This document shows, piece by piece, positions 17,106 to 26,998 of a DNA stretch of 64,000 nt. The position numbers and the translations under genes are program-made. The stretch is from the NCBI RefSeq assembly GCF_026340675.1, contig NZ_JAPEOX010000001.1:6200001-6264000 (forward strand), read 5' to 3'. Position 1 is the first letter of the stretch. Every line of letters starts with the position of its first letter. This stretch comes from Streptomyces sp. NBC_01264. GTDB lineage: Bacteria > Actinomycetota > Actinomycetes > Streptomycetales > Streptomycetaceae. The notes under the pieces were generated by a model. It was given only the letters and a program-made list of their open reading frames with translations. It was not told where the DNA came from and made no database searches.

Positions 17106-19739
17106 GTGAGCGAGATACCTGCACAGGCACATCAGGCCCGTGTGCCCGGGGAAGCGTCTGGGGAGACCTGGCGCGACTCCCTGTGGCACAGCAGCCCGCC
17201 TGGCTCGATATATGACTACATAAAGGTCGCTTCCTTCTCGATCGGGCCCGATGGCCTGATCGACCAGTGGAGTCTGCGCGCCGAGGAACTCTTCGGGCTG
17301 ACCGCGGCCGAGGCCGTCGGCCGTGACCCCGTCGACGCCTTCATGCCCCCGGAGCTGCGCGCCGGCGCGCACCGAAGGGTGGCCGAGATTCTCGACGGCA
17401 AGGAATGGACCGGCCTGATCCCCTTCCGGATCCCCGGCGGGGACGGTGCGCACGGGGTGGCTGAGATCTATGTGATGCCGACCCAGACCGAAACCGCCGA
17501 GCGGGCCGCGCTCTGCGTCGTGGTCGACGTACGCGCGCTGCGCCGGATCGAATCCGATCTGGCCGCCTCACAGGCGATATTCGGTCAATCTCCCTTCGGA
17601 TTCCTGCTCTTCGGCACGGACCTCACCGTGCAGCGGGCCAACCGCCGCTTCGCGACCGTCTTCGGCGGCGCCGCCGAGGAGCACCGCGGCCGCACCGTCC
17701 ACGACTACCTGCCCGCGCACGAGGCCGACCGGATGGCCGAGGCGCTGCGCCGGGTCCTGGAAACCGGCGACTCGGTCAACGACCTCCAGATCACCGGCGC
17801 CGCCCCCGGCAGCCGGGACAACCGCCACTGGTCCATCAACCTCTACCGGGTCCACGGCGGCACCGGCCGCCCCATCGGAGTCGCCGGCATCGGCATCGAC
17901 GTGACCCGCCGCCACCTCGCCGCCCGCGAGGCCGCCGGGGTCCGGCGCAACCTGGCCCTGCTGAACGAGGCCGGACACCGCATCGGCAACTCCCTCGACC
18001 TGGAGACCACCGCCCGCGAGCTCCTCGACGTCACCGTCCCGGGCTTCTGCGACCTGGCCGCCGTCGACCTCTACCAGGGGCTGCTGCTCGGCGACGACGA
18101 CCGCCCCGCCCGCCCCCAGGGCCCGGGCGTGCCCAGCCTGCCCGGCTACGGACCCGGTCGCGCGCCCTCGGCGCCGCTGCGCCGGGTGGCCTTCTCCTCG
18201 GCCGTGTCGGACGCCCCGCTGTCGGGTCCGGGCGCGCTGGTCTCCGTAGGGGAGGTGCACCGGTACCCGGCCGGCTCGCCGGGGGCGTTCGCCCTGCGGA
18301 CGGCGCGGCCCCGGCTGGTGGAGGGCGGCGGAGCCGAGTCCGGTGACCTCGTGCAGTCCACGCTCGTCGTCCCGCTGGTCGCGCACGACACGGTGGTCGG
18401 GCTCGCGCAGTTCTCCCGTACCAAGGGCAGCGAGCCCTTCGGCGAACGCGACCGGGCGGTCGCGGTGGAGCTCGCCGCGCGCGCCGCCGTCTGCATAGAC
18501 AACGCCCGGCTCTACCGGCGCGAGCACGAGCGCGCGCTGATACTCCAGCGCAGCCTGCTGCCCCCCGGCGACCCGGAGGCCGCCGGACTCGACATCGCCT
18601 GCCGCTACCTGCCGGGGAACGCCGCCACCGAGGTCGGCGGCGACTGGTTCGACGTCATCGAACTGCCCGGGCACCGTACGGCGCTGGTCGTCGGCGACGT
18701 CATGGGCCGCGGACTGCGGGCCGCCGTCGCCATGGGCGAACTGCGCACCGCCGTACGGACCCTCGCGCTGCTGGACCTGGAACCGGCGGAGGTGCTGACC
18801 GCGCTGGACGAGATCGCCCGGGGCCTCGGCGCGCCCGGCGGCTCCCAGCAGGCCTCCCGGGCCGCACTGTCCCGGGACGCCGACCGCTCCGAGGTGTACC
18901 TCGCGACGTGCGTCTACGCCGTCTACGACCCGGTCACCCGCCGCTGCACCATCGCCAACGCCGGCCACATGCCGCCGGTGCTGGTGGAACCGGTCGAGGA
19001 GGGCGGTACGCCCCGCCCCGGACTGCTGCTGGAGATACCGACGGGCATGCCGCTGGGCGTGGGCGGGGAGCCCTTCGAGGAGGTCGAGGTCGAACTCCCC
19101 GAGGGGGCCCTGCTCGCCCTGTACACCGACGGCCTGGTCGAATCCCGGACCCACCCGCTGGAGGAGGGCCTGCGCGGCCTGCGGGACGCGCTGGCCGACC
19201 CCGCGCGCCCGCTGGAGGAGGTCTGCGACCACGTCCTGAACACCCTGGACACCCGGCACGGCGAGGACGATATCGCGCTGCTGATGGCCCGGGTCCAGGG
19301 CCTGCCGGTGGACGCGGTCGGCGACTGGCAGCTCCCGCGCGAGGCCCGCTCGGTGGGCCGGGCGCGCGAGCTGGCCCGGGCGAAGCTGCCCGCGTGGGGG
19401 CTGGAGGGACTGCTCGACACCACCGAACTCCTGGTGAGCGAGCTCGTCACCAACGCCCTGCGGTACGGCGAGGGCGAGATCCGGCTGCGCCTGCTGCTGG
19501 ACCGGACCCTGGTCTGCGAGGTCTGGGACGCCAACCTGGTCCAGCCCCGCCGGCGCCGGGCGCGGGACACCGACGAGGGCGGCCGAGGCCTCCAGCTGGT
19601 CGGCCTGCTCTCCGCGGGCTGGGGCACCCGCCGCACGCACCGGGGCAAGACGGTCTGGTTCGAACTCCCGCTCCCGGGCGCGGTGGCGGAGTCGGTGGCG
19701 GAACTGTCGGCGGAGCAGCTGCTGAGCATGTACGGGTGA
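17106..19739 (+). CDS. PAS-PAS-GAF-SpoIIE phosphatase with C-terminal RsbW-like ATPase
   Basis: 877 residues from GTG 17106 (GGAGGGG 7-8 nt upstream). Domain order: PAS at about 35-145 (FSIGPDGLIDQWSLRAEELFG), second PAS at about 150-270 (GFLLFGTDLTVQRANRRF), GAF at about 280-470, PP2C-type SpoIIE phosphatase at about 485-715, and HATPase_c_2 at about 735-865. In the phosphatase, EVGGDWFDVIEL and GDVMGRGLRAAVAMG carry the metal-binding Asp residues, and EDDIALL closes the domain. The ATPase has LVSELVTNALRYG and DEGGRGLQLVGL. It combines sensor, phosphatase and kinase-like partner-switching functions in one chain. No membrane helices, so cytosolic sensing is expected. Output is probably a STAS-domain antagonist elsewhere. 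Confidence 0.93.
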   Translation: MSEIPAQAHQARVPGEASGETWRDSLWHSSPPGSIYDYIKVASFSIGPDGLIDQWSLRAEELFGLTAAEAVGRDPVDAFMPPELRAGAHRRVAEILDGKEWTGLIPFRIPGGDGAHGVAEIYVMPTQTETAERAALCVVVDVRALRRIESDLAASQAIFGQSPFGFLLFGTDLTVQRANRRFATVFGGAAEEHRGRTVHDYLPAHEADRMAEALRRVLETGDSVNDLQITGAAPGSRDNRHWSINLYRVHGGTGRPIGVAGIGIDVTRRHLAAREAAGVRRNLALLNEAGHRIGNSLDLETTARELLDVTVPGFCDLAAVDLYQGLLLGDDDRPARPQGPGVPSLPGYGPGRAPSAPLRRVAFSSAVSDAPLSGPGALVSVGEVHRYPAGSPGAFALRTARPRLVEGGGAESGDLVQSTLVVPLVAHDTVVGLAQFSRTKGSEPFGERDRAVAVELAARAAVCIDNARLYRREHERALILQRSLLPPGDPEAAGLDIACRYLPGNAATEVGGDWFDVIELPGHRTALVVGDVMGRGLRAAVAMGELRTAVRTLALLDLEPAEVLTALDEIARGLGAPGGSQQASRAALSRDADRSEVYLATCVYAVYDPVTRRCTIANAGHMPPVLVEPVEEGGTPRPGLLLEIPTGMPLGVGGEPFEEVEVELPEGALLALYTDGLVESRTHPLEEGLRGLRDALADPARPLEEVCDHVLNTLDTRHGEDDIALLMARVQGLPVDAVGDWQLPREARSVGRARELARAKLPAWGLEGLLDTTELLVSELVTNALRYGEGEIRLRLLLDRTLVCEVWDANLVQPRRRRARDTDEGGRGLQLVGLLSAGWGTRRTHRGKTVWFELPLPGAVAESVAELSAEQLLSMYG

Positions 19740-19787
19740 GCGCCCCGTCCGGGGTCGCGGCGCACGGGGGAACGAACGGAAGCACAC

Positions 19788-20447
19788 ATGAGTACGGGCA
19801 AGTGGCTGGTGGCCGCGCTGTGGCGGTACGTGGTGGCCGCGGCGGTCGGCGTGGGGGTCCTGGCGCTGGTGCTGGGCGCCACGGAGGGGCTCACCGACGG
19901 GGTGTTCTCGCTGGGACTGCGGGTGGTGCTGGTGGCGGTGCCCCTCCTCACGGTCGGCACCATGCTCGTGATCGCCCCGCTGGCCGGGCGCCGGCACGAG
20001 CCGCCGAGCGGCGGCCCGATGCGGATCCGGGGCGGCTGGATGGTGGTGCTCGTCCTGGTCCCGGCGCTGCCGCTGCTCTTCATCGGCCCGCACCTGTTCC
20101 TGATCCTGCTGGTCACGCAGCTCGGCTACGCCGCCTTCGTGCTGCCCTGCCGGGACGCCCGCGACACGGCGCAGGCCCTGCGCTCGCTCACCGACCCGGA
20201 GGTCCCGGCGGAGCGGCGGGCCGAGATCGCGCGAGGGGTCGCCGCCCTGCGGACCAGGCCCGTGGTCGAGTCCCTGATGGGCGCCGCCGTGGACCGGGAC
20301 CCGGAGGTCGCCGAGGCGGCGCTGGAGTCCCTGTACGGGATCTGGCGGCGCGACGGGGTCGTCGGCGAGGACCTGGTGCTGAGGCTTCCCGAGCAGGGCC
20401 GCGAGCAGGTCCGGGCCCTCGGCGTCAGGGTGCGCAGCCCCTGGTGA
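19788..20447 (+). CDS. Membrane protein with HEAT-like C-terminus, unknown function
   Basis: 219 residues from ATG 19788. Three to four hydrophobic helices occupy residues 8-125 and a soluble helical part follows (residues 130-219). This part reads like two HEAT-type repeats (PEVPAERRAEIARGVAAL, then DPEVAEAALESLYGIWRR). I do not recognise the family. It follows the SpoIIE phosphatase by 48 bp and may be co-transcribed; a strong hairpin ends the unit. Confidence 0.75.
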   Translation: MSTGKWLVAALWRYVVAAAVGVGVLALVLGATEGLTDGVFSLGLRVVLVAVPLLTVGTMLVIAPLAGRRHEPPSGGPMRIRGGWMVVLVLVPALPLLFIGPHLFLILLVTQLGYAAFVLPCRDARDTAQALRSLTDPEVPAERRAEIARGVAALRTRPVVESLMGAAVDRDPEVAEAALESLYGIWRRDGVVGEDLVLRLPEQGREQVRALGVRVRSPW

Positions 20448-20456
20448 GAAACGGGT

Positions 20457-20484
20457 GGGGGCCGCCCCCGCGGGGGCGGCCCCC
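20457..20484. terminator. Bidirectional hairpin between convergent genes
   Basis: GGGGGCCGCCCCC and GGGGGCGGCCCCC form a nearly perfect stem around CGC between the plus-strand membrane protein and the minus-strand PspA gene, so it can terminate both. Confidence 0.7.
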
Positions 20485-20494
20485 AGCTCACGTC

Positions 20495-21214
20495 CTAGGC
20501 GGCCTTGCCGGCCTTCAGGGCGGCCAGCCGGGCCTCGATCTCCGAGGTCTTGCCGAGGTCGTCCAGGGACTCGAACTGCGCGTCCAGGGAGGAGGCGGCC
20601 AGCTCCTGCTTGCCCAGGGCCATGGCCTCCTCGCGGCGGACCTTCTCCTCGAAGCGGCCGATGTCGCTGGTCGGGTCGAGCACGTCGATGTTCTTGACCG
20701 CGTCCATCATCGTGTTCTGGGCCTGCGCGGTCTTGGCCCGCGAGACCAGCTCGTCGCGCTTGGCCGTCAGTTCCGTCAGCTTGGTCTTCATCGAGTCCAG
20801 GCCCGACTTCAGCTTGTCGACCACCTCGGTCTGCGCGGCGATCGTCGGCGCGGCCGTCTTCGCCTCCTTCTCCGACTGCATCTGGCGGCCGAGCGCGACC
20901 TTCGCGAGGTTGTCGAACTTGTCGGCGTCGGCGGCCGACCCGGAGGCCCGCAGCTCGTCGGCCTTCTTGCTCGCCGCGAGCGCCTTGCCGCCCCACTCCG
21001 CGGCGGCGTCCACGTCCTCCTTGTGATCCGCCTCCAGCATCCGCAGGTTGCCGATGGTGGTGGCCACGGCCTGCTCCGCCTCGGAGATGTTGTTCGTGTA
21101 GTCGCGGATGAGCTGGTCCAGCATCTTCTGCGGGTCCTCCGCCTGGTCCAGCAGGGAGTTGATGTTGGCCTTGGCCAGCTGGGTGACGCGGCCGAGGATG
21201 CTCTGCTTGCTCAT
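20495..21214 (-). CDS. pspA: PspA/IM30-family phage-shock protein
   Basis: 239 residues, almost entirely helical coiled coil, as in the ESCRT-III-like PspA/Vipp1 family. The N-terminal amphipathic stretch SILGRVTQLAKANINSLLDQ and the phrase EDPQKMLDQLIRDYTNNISE are family signatures. It binds stressed membranes and maintains integrity. It is the last gene of a minus-strand unit with a TPM-domain protein and a Ser/Thr kinase upstream, fitting an envelope-stress operon. Confidence 0.93.
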   Translation of the reverse strand: MSKQSILGRVTQLAKANINSLLDQAEDPQKMLDQLIRDYTNNISEAEQAVATTIGNLRMLEADHKEDVDAAAEWGGKALAASKKADELRASGSAADADKFDNLAKVALGRQMQSEKEAKTAAPTIAAQTEVVDKLKSGLDSMKTKLTELTAKRDELVSRAKTAQAQNTMMDAVKNIDVLDPTSDIGRFEEKVRREEAMALGKQELAASSLDAQFESLDDLGKTSEIEARLAALKAGKAA

Positions 21215-21325
21215 GTGCGGTGTCTCCTTGGGGACGGGGAAGCGGGGGAGCGGGGGACGGGTGTCGGGGGAACGAGGGGGAGGTCCCTGCGAAGGGGGGC
21301 ATGCGAGGGGCCGGGAAGCGGTGCG

Positions 21326-23515
21326 TCAGAAGCGGCCGCCGCCGCCCATGCGGCCGCGGGTGCCGCCGCCGCCGAAGGAGCCGGGGCCGCGTCCGCCGCC
21401 CCCTCCTCCGCCGAAGCCGCCTCCGAAGCCGCCGCCCCCACCGCCGCCGAAGCCGCCTCCGCCGCGGCCGCCGCCGAGGATCTCGCCGAGGATGATCCCG
21501 CCGAGCACCGCGCCGCCCATGCCGCCGCCCTGCTGCCGGCCGCCACCGCCGTACGGGTTCTGGTAGCCCCGTACGTCCTGTTCGGCCAGTTGCTGCGCCT
21601 GGCGCGCGAGCGAGTCCGCCTGCTGGGCCTCGGCGAGCGCGCCCGCCGGGTCCGAGCCCGCCAGGGCCGTGGACCGCTCGAGGTGGCGCTGGGCCTCCGC
21701 GAGCCGGGTCCGGGCCTGGCTGCCGATCGCGCCCCGGCTGGTGGTGATGTAGTCCGTGGCCGCGCCGATCGCGCTGCGGGCCGTCAGCAGGGCCTGGTCG
21801 AGCAGGGCCGCGGCCCGCTGCCGGCCCGACTCCCGTTCGCGGGCCCCGGCCAGCGCCTCGTCGAGGGCCGCGTCGGCCTCCTCCACGCGGCGCAGCGCGT
21901 CCAGCGGGTCGTACCGGCCGGCGATCTGTTCCTGGCGTACGTCGGCCAGTACGGCCTCCGCCCGGCTGATCCGGCCGCGCAGATCGGCGGTCGAGCCCTC
22001 GGTGGTGCCGGTCAGCAGCCCGCGCGCGTCGGCGAGGTCCGTGTCCGTCTCGTTGAGCGCGCCCGGTAGCTTCCCGGCCGCCTCCGCCAGCTCCTGCGCG
22101 CGCCGCTCCACCGCGTCGACCAGCGTGCCCGCCTGGTCCACGGCGCCCTCGGCCGCCCGGACGTGGACGGCGGCCTTGCCGTTGTCTCCGGCGCCGATCG
22201 CGGCGCGGGCCTCGCCGAGGCTGGTCGTCGCGAACAGCAGCCGGTCCTTGGCCTGTTCGGGGTTGGAAGCCACCGGGGCCGCCGCGGAGTCCGCGTACTG
22301 GCGGCCGAGCGCCGTGAGGGTCGCCACCGCCGTGGTGGTACGGCCCGTCAACGCGCGGAAGTGGGCCTCCACGGTCTCCAGCGCCTGCGGGGCGTTCTTC
22401 TCCAGGTCCCGCAGCCGGTCGAAGTCCGCCGTCTCGGCGTCGAGCCGCCGGCTCGCCTCCGTGCAGCGGGCCACGATCTCGTCCAGCATCCGGCGGCGGG
22501 TGGCGTCGTCCTCCGGGTACGCGTCGTCGAGCTGCTGGCGCAGCCGGAAGGCGGCCGTCAGCTCGCCCTTCCCGAACTCCACCGCCTGCGTGAAGGCCGC
22601 CACCGCCTCCTCGCCGAACTGCGCGGTGGCGAAGCCGAGTTCCTCGGTGCTCGTGCGGATCGCGTCGTCCGTCTCCACCAGCAGGGCCTTGGCCTTGGCG
22701 TCCAGCTCCGGCAGCGGGAGCGGGGCGGGGCCCTGCCCGGACCAGCCGGTGGTCTTCGAACCGCCGCTGCCGCCGCCCTGCTTGCGCTTGCGGCGGGTGT
22801 ACGCGTACGCGCCGAGGGCGCCGGCCGCGCCGACCGCGACCACCGGGAGGACGAAGTCCCCGGCGCCGCTCTCGCCGCTCGCCGCGGCGCCTCCGGGGTC
22901 GGCCTCGCCGGGCACGATGGCCGGCACGGGCACGGGCTGTCCGCCGAGCACCGCGTTGTAACCGTTGGCGGCGCCGATCGCGGCGCCCGCCCAGTCGTTC
23001 TGCTTGAGGGCCGGCTCGATGGCGGTCTGCGCGACCGCCGCGAGCTGCTCCTCGGTGAATCCGGAGTCGACATCGGCCGAATAGGCGTACTGCCGGGCCC
23101 CGGTGGCGACGGCCAGCAGGACGTCGTTCTGGCCGAGGCCGTTCTTCTGGGCGGTGGCGTCGGCCCAGCTCTGCGCGGACCGGCCGGAGAAGTCGCGCAC
23201 GTACGTGACGAACAGTTGGACCTTCCGGTCGGCGTAGAGCTTGTCCAGCGCGGCCGTGACCTCGGGCTTGCGGTCGCCCAGGGCGCCCACGCGGTCGGTG
23301 ATCTGCCCCTGCTGGGACAGGGTGACGGGGTCGTCGGCCCGGGCGTCCGGGGCGGTGGCCGTCGCCCAGCCGGTGAGCGAGAGCAGCCCGGCGGCGAGGG
23401 CGAGGCCGGTCCGGGCGGGTATCCCGGCGGTGGTTCGGCTCTTCGTGCTGCTTCGCGTCCTGCTTTTCGGCGGAGTCACATTTGGGAGGGTATGGGCGGA
23501 TTCACCCTCCCGCAC
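21326..23515 (-). CDS. TPM-domain membrane protein with Gly-rich tail
   Basis: 729 residues from GTG 23515, supported by GGGAGG 7 nt upstream; GTG 23479 is an alternative start. A signal/anchor lies at about residues 35-60 (ending APDARA), a TPM (YgcG/Psb32-like) domain at about 65-190, and a membrane helix at about 218-237 followed by RRKRK. A long helical coiled-coil region (about 260-660) and a Gly-rich low-complexity tail with a few Arg/Phe complete it (about 675-729). The TPM domain is thought to work at membranes; this long form is typical of actinobacteria next to pspA. The start lies only 15 nt after the stop of the upstream kinase gene and its ribosome binding site is inside that gene's end, so translation may be coupled. 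A helper role for PspA in membrane repair is inference. Confidence 0.88.
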   Translation of the reverse strand: MREGESAHTLPNVTPPKSRTRSSTKSRTTAGIPARTGLALAAGLLSLTGWATATAPDARADDPVTLSQQGQITDRVGALGDRKPEVTAALDKLYADRKVQLFVTYVRDFSGRSAQSWADATAQKNGLGQNDVLLAVATGARQYAYSADVDSGFTEEQLAAVAQTAIEPALKQNDWAGAAIGAANGYNAVLGGQPVPVPAIVPGEADPGGAAASGESGAGDFVLPVVAVGAAGALGAYAYTRRKRKQGGGSGGSKTTGWSGQGPAPLPLPELDAKAKALLVETDDAIRTSTEELGFATAQFGEEAVAAFTQAVEFGKGELTAAFRLRQQLDDAYPEDDATRRRMLDEIVARCTEASRRLDAETADFDRLRDLEKNAPQALETVEAHFRALTGRTTTAVATLTALGRQYADSAAAPVASNPEQAKDRLLFATTSLGEARAAIGAGDNGKAAVHVRAAEGAVDQAGTLVDAVERRAQELAEAAGKLPGALNETDTDLADARGLLTGTTEGSTADLRGRISRAEAVLADVRQEQIAGRYDPLDALRRVEEADAALDEALAGARERESGRQRAAALLDQALLTARSAIGAATDYITTSRGAIGSQARTRLAEAQRHLERSTALAGSDPAGALAEAQQADSLARQAQQLAEQDVRGYQNPYGGGGRQQGGGMGGAVLGGIILGEILGGGRGGGGFGGGGGGGFGGGFGGGGGGGRGPGSFGGGGTRGRMGGGGRF

Positions 23516-23530
23516 CCGGAGCCCTCCCGG

Positions 23531-26500
23531 CTACGGCAGGCCGTACGCCGTCAGTTCCGGGCGGGACAGGACCAGGTGGTCGCCGATCAGCAGGGCGTCG
23601 GCCCCGGCCAGCGGCGGGTGGTCCCAGTGCCGGCGCGCTCGGCCCGAAGCCGGGTCCAGGACCGCCACGTGCGGGTCCGACGAGCGACCCAGGAGACCGC
23701 GCCGCCCGCCCTGGGGGACCTTGACGTACAGGCCCTGCGGACGCAGTCCCAGCAGTTCGAACCCGCACCCCGCCCCGCCGCACCGGGCCGCTTGGCGCTG
23801 CCAGCGCAGCGCGCCCGTGTCCGCGTCGAGCGCCAGGACCGTGTCCCAGCCGTCCCGGCCCTCCCGGCCTTCCCTGCCCTCCGGCGCGTGCGAGACCGCG
23901 TACACCGTGCCGCGTTCGACGAGCGGGCCCTGCGTCAGGGGGCCCGGCGCGAAGCGCCACACCTCCCGGCCGGAGCCCTGGTCCAGGGCCAGCAGCGCGC
24001 CCTCGTCCAGGAGGTGGACGAGGCCGCTCCCGGCGAGCCGCGGATCGTGCAGCGTGCGCGCCGTGGGGCGGGACCGCTGGAAGGACCACACCGGGCGGCC
24101 GGTCGGCAGGTGCAGCGCCCGCAGCCGCAGATCGTCCGAGCACCAGGCAGTCGCCCACCGCGGCGGGGGAGCGCGTCGCCGGGTCGGGGACGGGCCGCTG
24201 CCACAGGATCTCGCCCGTCGCCGCCCGCAGCGCGGTCAGGTCCCCCGGCGCCCCGTGCACCAGCACCGGCCCGACGCTCCGCAGCGGCCGCGGCCCGGGG
24301 AGGTCCGCGCCCTCGGTGCCGGGCAGGTCGATCCACCAGCGCACCCGGCCGTCCCGCGGCTCGCGCGCCAGCAGCCGCACGCCCGGCGCGCCCTGCCTGC
24401 GCACCTCGACGTAGACCGTGCCGGCGTCCGCCGCGCAGGACACCAGCACCCGCCCGGCTCCCGGCAGCGGCGGCGCGGCCGCGCCCTCGTCGGCGGAGGC
24501 CGTCCAGCGGGTCGCGCCCACGTCGGCCCGTACGCAGCCCACCTCGGGCCCCGACCGCCACACCACATGGGCGCCGGCCGCGTACACGGCGTCCGGCCGG
24601 GCGCCCGTGTGCCATGCACGGACCCCTGGCTGCGCCCTGTCCCCGCCGGCCTTCCTCGTGGCCGCCGGGCCGCTGAGGACCGCGGTCCCCGGGGGCGGCG
24701 GGATCCCGGCGTCGGCCGCTGCCTCCGCAAGCCAGGGCGTGCCGCCCGTCGCCACGCACTCGCGGGCGATCCGGGCCAGGGCCCCCGCCCGCTCCGCCGC
24801 GTCCGGCAGGTTCCGGGCCCGGCCCGCGCGCTCCCGCGCCGCCGCCGGGTCCAGCGGCGGCCGGGTCTCCCGCTCGACGAGGGCCCGCGCCGAGGCCAGC
24901 GAGGCCAGGGCGTGGCCGGCCTTCTCGTCGGCGGCCTCACCCGGGTCGTTGCGCAGCAGCCGGGCGGCCTGGTTCCGCAGCCGCTCCGCCTGGACGAGCT
25001 GCCCCCGCTCGGCGTGGTGCGCGGCCTCCTCGCGCAGCCAGGCCGCCCGCTCCTCCAGGAACCGGGGCAACTCCTCCTCGGCCTGCGCCAACGCCCTGGC
25101 CCCGCCCGCCGGGTCCCCGGCCTCGGCCCGGTCGTGCGCCACCTGGCACAGCGCCAGCAGCCGGCCCCCGGCGGAGCCGATGCGCTGAGCCGCAGGGCCG
25201 CCGCCAGGTCGTTCGGGGCGACCGCCAGCACCATGTCGTAGGTGGCGGCCCCGCGCAGCCCGGCGTCCTGGATCAGCGCGAGGCCCAGTTCGGCCTCGGC
25301 GGGATCGGCCGCCGCGACGGCCGTGGCGATGCGGGCGCCGAGCCGCTTCTCGGCCGGGCCGTCCGCGAAGTGGGCCGCCGCGATCTGCGCGGCCTGCTCC
25401 GGAGCGACCTTGGCCAGCTGCTCCGCCACCGCGCGCAGCGGGCCCGACCGGTTGGAGCCGAACACGGTGAACAGTGCCTGCTGCGCGTCGGTCAGCAGCC
25501 GCCGGGCCCGGGCCGGGGCGTGCGCGGAGACGTCCTTGGCCAGCCCGGTCAGCAGCCGGGCCACCCGGGCACCGTCGCCCCCGCCGCCGTCCCACGCCGC
25601 CGCCTCGGCGTCGGCCAGCAGCCGCCCGGCGAGCCCGCCGTCGAAGCGGGCCGCGGCATCGGCGGCGACGGCCAGCACCTCGATCCGCGCCTCGGCGCCG
25701 GCGGGCACGGCCCGGAGCGACTCCTCGGCCTCCAGCAGCAGATCCCGTACGAACTCCCGTACGGGAGCGGGAACGGGCCCGGCATCCGGCACGGCGGCGG
25801 GCCCGAAAGCGCCCCCGGCATCCGGCGCGGCGGCGGGCCCGAAGACACCCCCGGTGTCCGGAGCGGAGATCGGCCCGAAACCGCCCCCGGTGTCCGGCGG
25901 GGGCACGGAGACCGGCCCGAAGGAGCCCCCGGGAACCCCGACCGGTTCCGCCCGGTACGGCACGTGCTGCGGCGACCCCGGCGACCCCTGCGACCCCGGG
26001 CCCCCCGGGGTCGCCGGACCGCCCGGAGCCGTCACGGCCGTACGCCCCACGGGCACCTCCGAGCCGACCGGAGACCCCGATCCCGATCCCGACCCCGCCC
26101 GCAGCAGCGCCCGCAGCTCCCCGGCCACCACCTCCGCCGACTCCGGCCGGTCCGCCGGGGCCTTCTCCAGCAGCCGCAGCACCAGCCGCTCCACCTCCGG
26201 CGCGACCTGGGCGCCGGCCAAGCGCAGCGGGAGCGGCGGGTCCTCGATGTGCCGGCGCATCAGGACGTAGGGGCTCTCGGCCTCCCCGTAGGGCGGCTCC
26301 CCGCTCAGCAGCGCGTACAGCACGCCCCCCAGCGCGTACAGATCGCACCGGGCGTCCACCCGCTCGCCCCGCCACTGCTCGGGGGCCATGTACGGCGGGC
26401 TGCCGAAGATCCGGCCGGTGACCGTCCAGCCGGCCGTGGCGTCCGAGGAGTGCGCGATGCCGAAGTCGCAGATCTTCAGCCGGCCCCCGGGCAGCAGGAA

Positions 26501-26920
26501 GAGGTTGGCCGGTTTCAGGTCCCGGTGTATCACCGAGCGCTCGTGCGCGGCGGCCAGCGCCTCGGCGGTCTGCGCGGCGAGGTCCAGCGCGACCGCCACC
26601 GGCATCCCGCCCGGGGCCCGGAGCAGTGCCGTGCGCAGGTCCTCGCCGGCGAGCAGCTCCATCACGATGAAGAGCCGCCCGTCCTCCTGGCCCACGTCGT
26701 GCACCACGGTGATGCCGGGGTGCTGGAGCCGTGCCCCGATCGTGGCCTCGCGCCGGAAGCGGGCGACCAGCTCGTCGTTCGTGGCCGCCTCCAGCAGTAC
26801 CTTCACCGCGACGGCCCGCTCCAGCGCCGTGTCGTGTGCCCGCCACACCTCGCCCATGCCGCCCTGGCCGAGCCGCTGTTCGAGGCGGTACCGGTCCGCC
26901 AGCTGATCCCCCACCCGCAC
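23531..26920 (-). pseudogene. Ser/Thr protein kinase with PQQ-repeat C-terminus, two compensating frameshifts
   Basis: Start GTG 26920 with AGGGGG 7 nt upstream. Residues 1-265 are an intact Hanks-type kinase: GQGGMGEVWRAHD, Lys in AVKVLLE, catalytic HRDLKPANL, DFGIA and APEQW. Then comes a Pro/Gly-rich linker with repeated FGP-(I/A)-APD units, a helical region, and a PQQ/WD40-like beta-propeller. The coding frame breaks twice. At about 25183-25192 one base seems missing (after ALRL the sense continues in the +2 frame as QRIGSAGGRLLALCQ). At about 24142-24150 one base is extra, or two missing (GDCLVL then SDDLRLRALHL in the original frame). The last part runs to the stop at 23531 in the first frame. 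As written, the kinase frame would stop at 24236. Either a true decayed gene or two indel errors in the sequence; I cannot tell. Heads the TPM-pspA unit. Confidence 0.8.
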
Positions 26921-26923
26921 CGT

Positions 26924-26969
26924 GAATGCCCCCTGACTTCACGTCAACGACGTTGCTCAGGGGGCATTC
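26924..26969 (-). promoter_or_regulatory. Perfect 13-bp inverted repeat overlapping the kinase ribosome binding site
   Basis: GAATGCCCCCTGA (26924-26936) and TCAGGGGGCATTC (26957-26969) are exact complements; the 20-nt loop holds a second small palindrome, ACGTC-AAC-GACGT (26941-26953). It lies between the sdhB stop (26999) and the kinase start (26920). In the minus-strand transcript the 3' arm contains the kinase Shine-Dalgarno AGGGGG. It can act as sdh terminator, as an RNA switch hiding the ribosome binding site, or as a DNA operator. Confidence 0.65.
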
Positions 26970-26998
26970 TGTCCTGCCAAGTGAACGATTGGGGGCGG

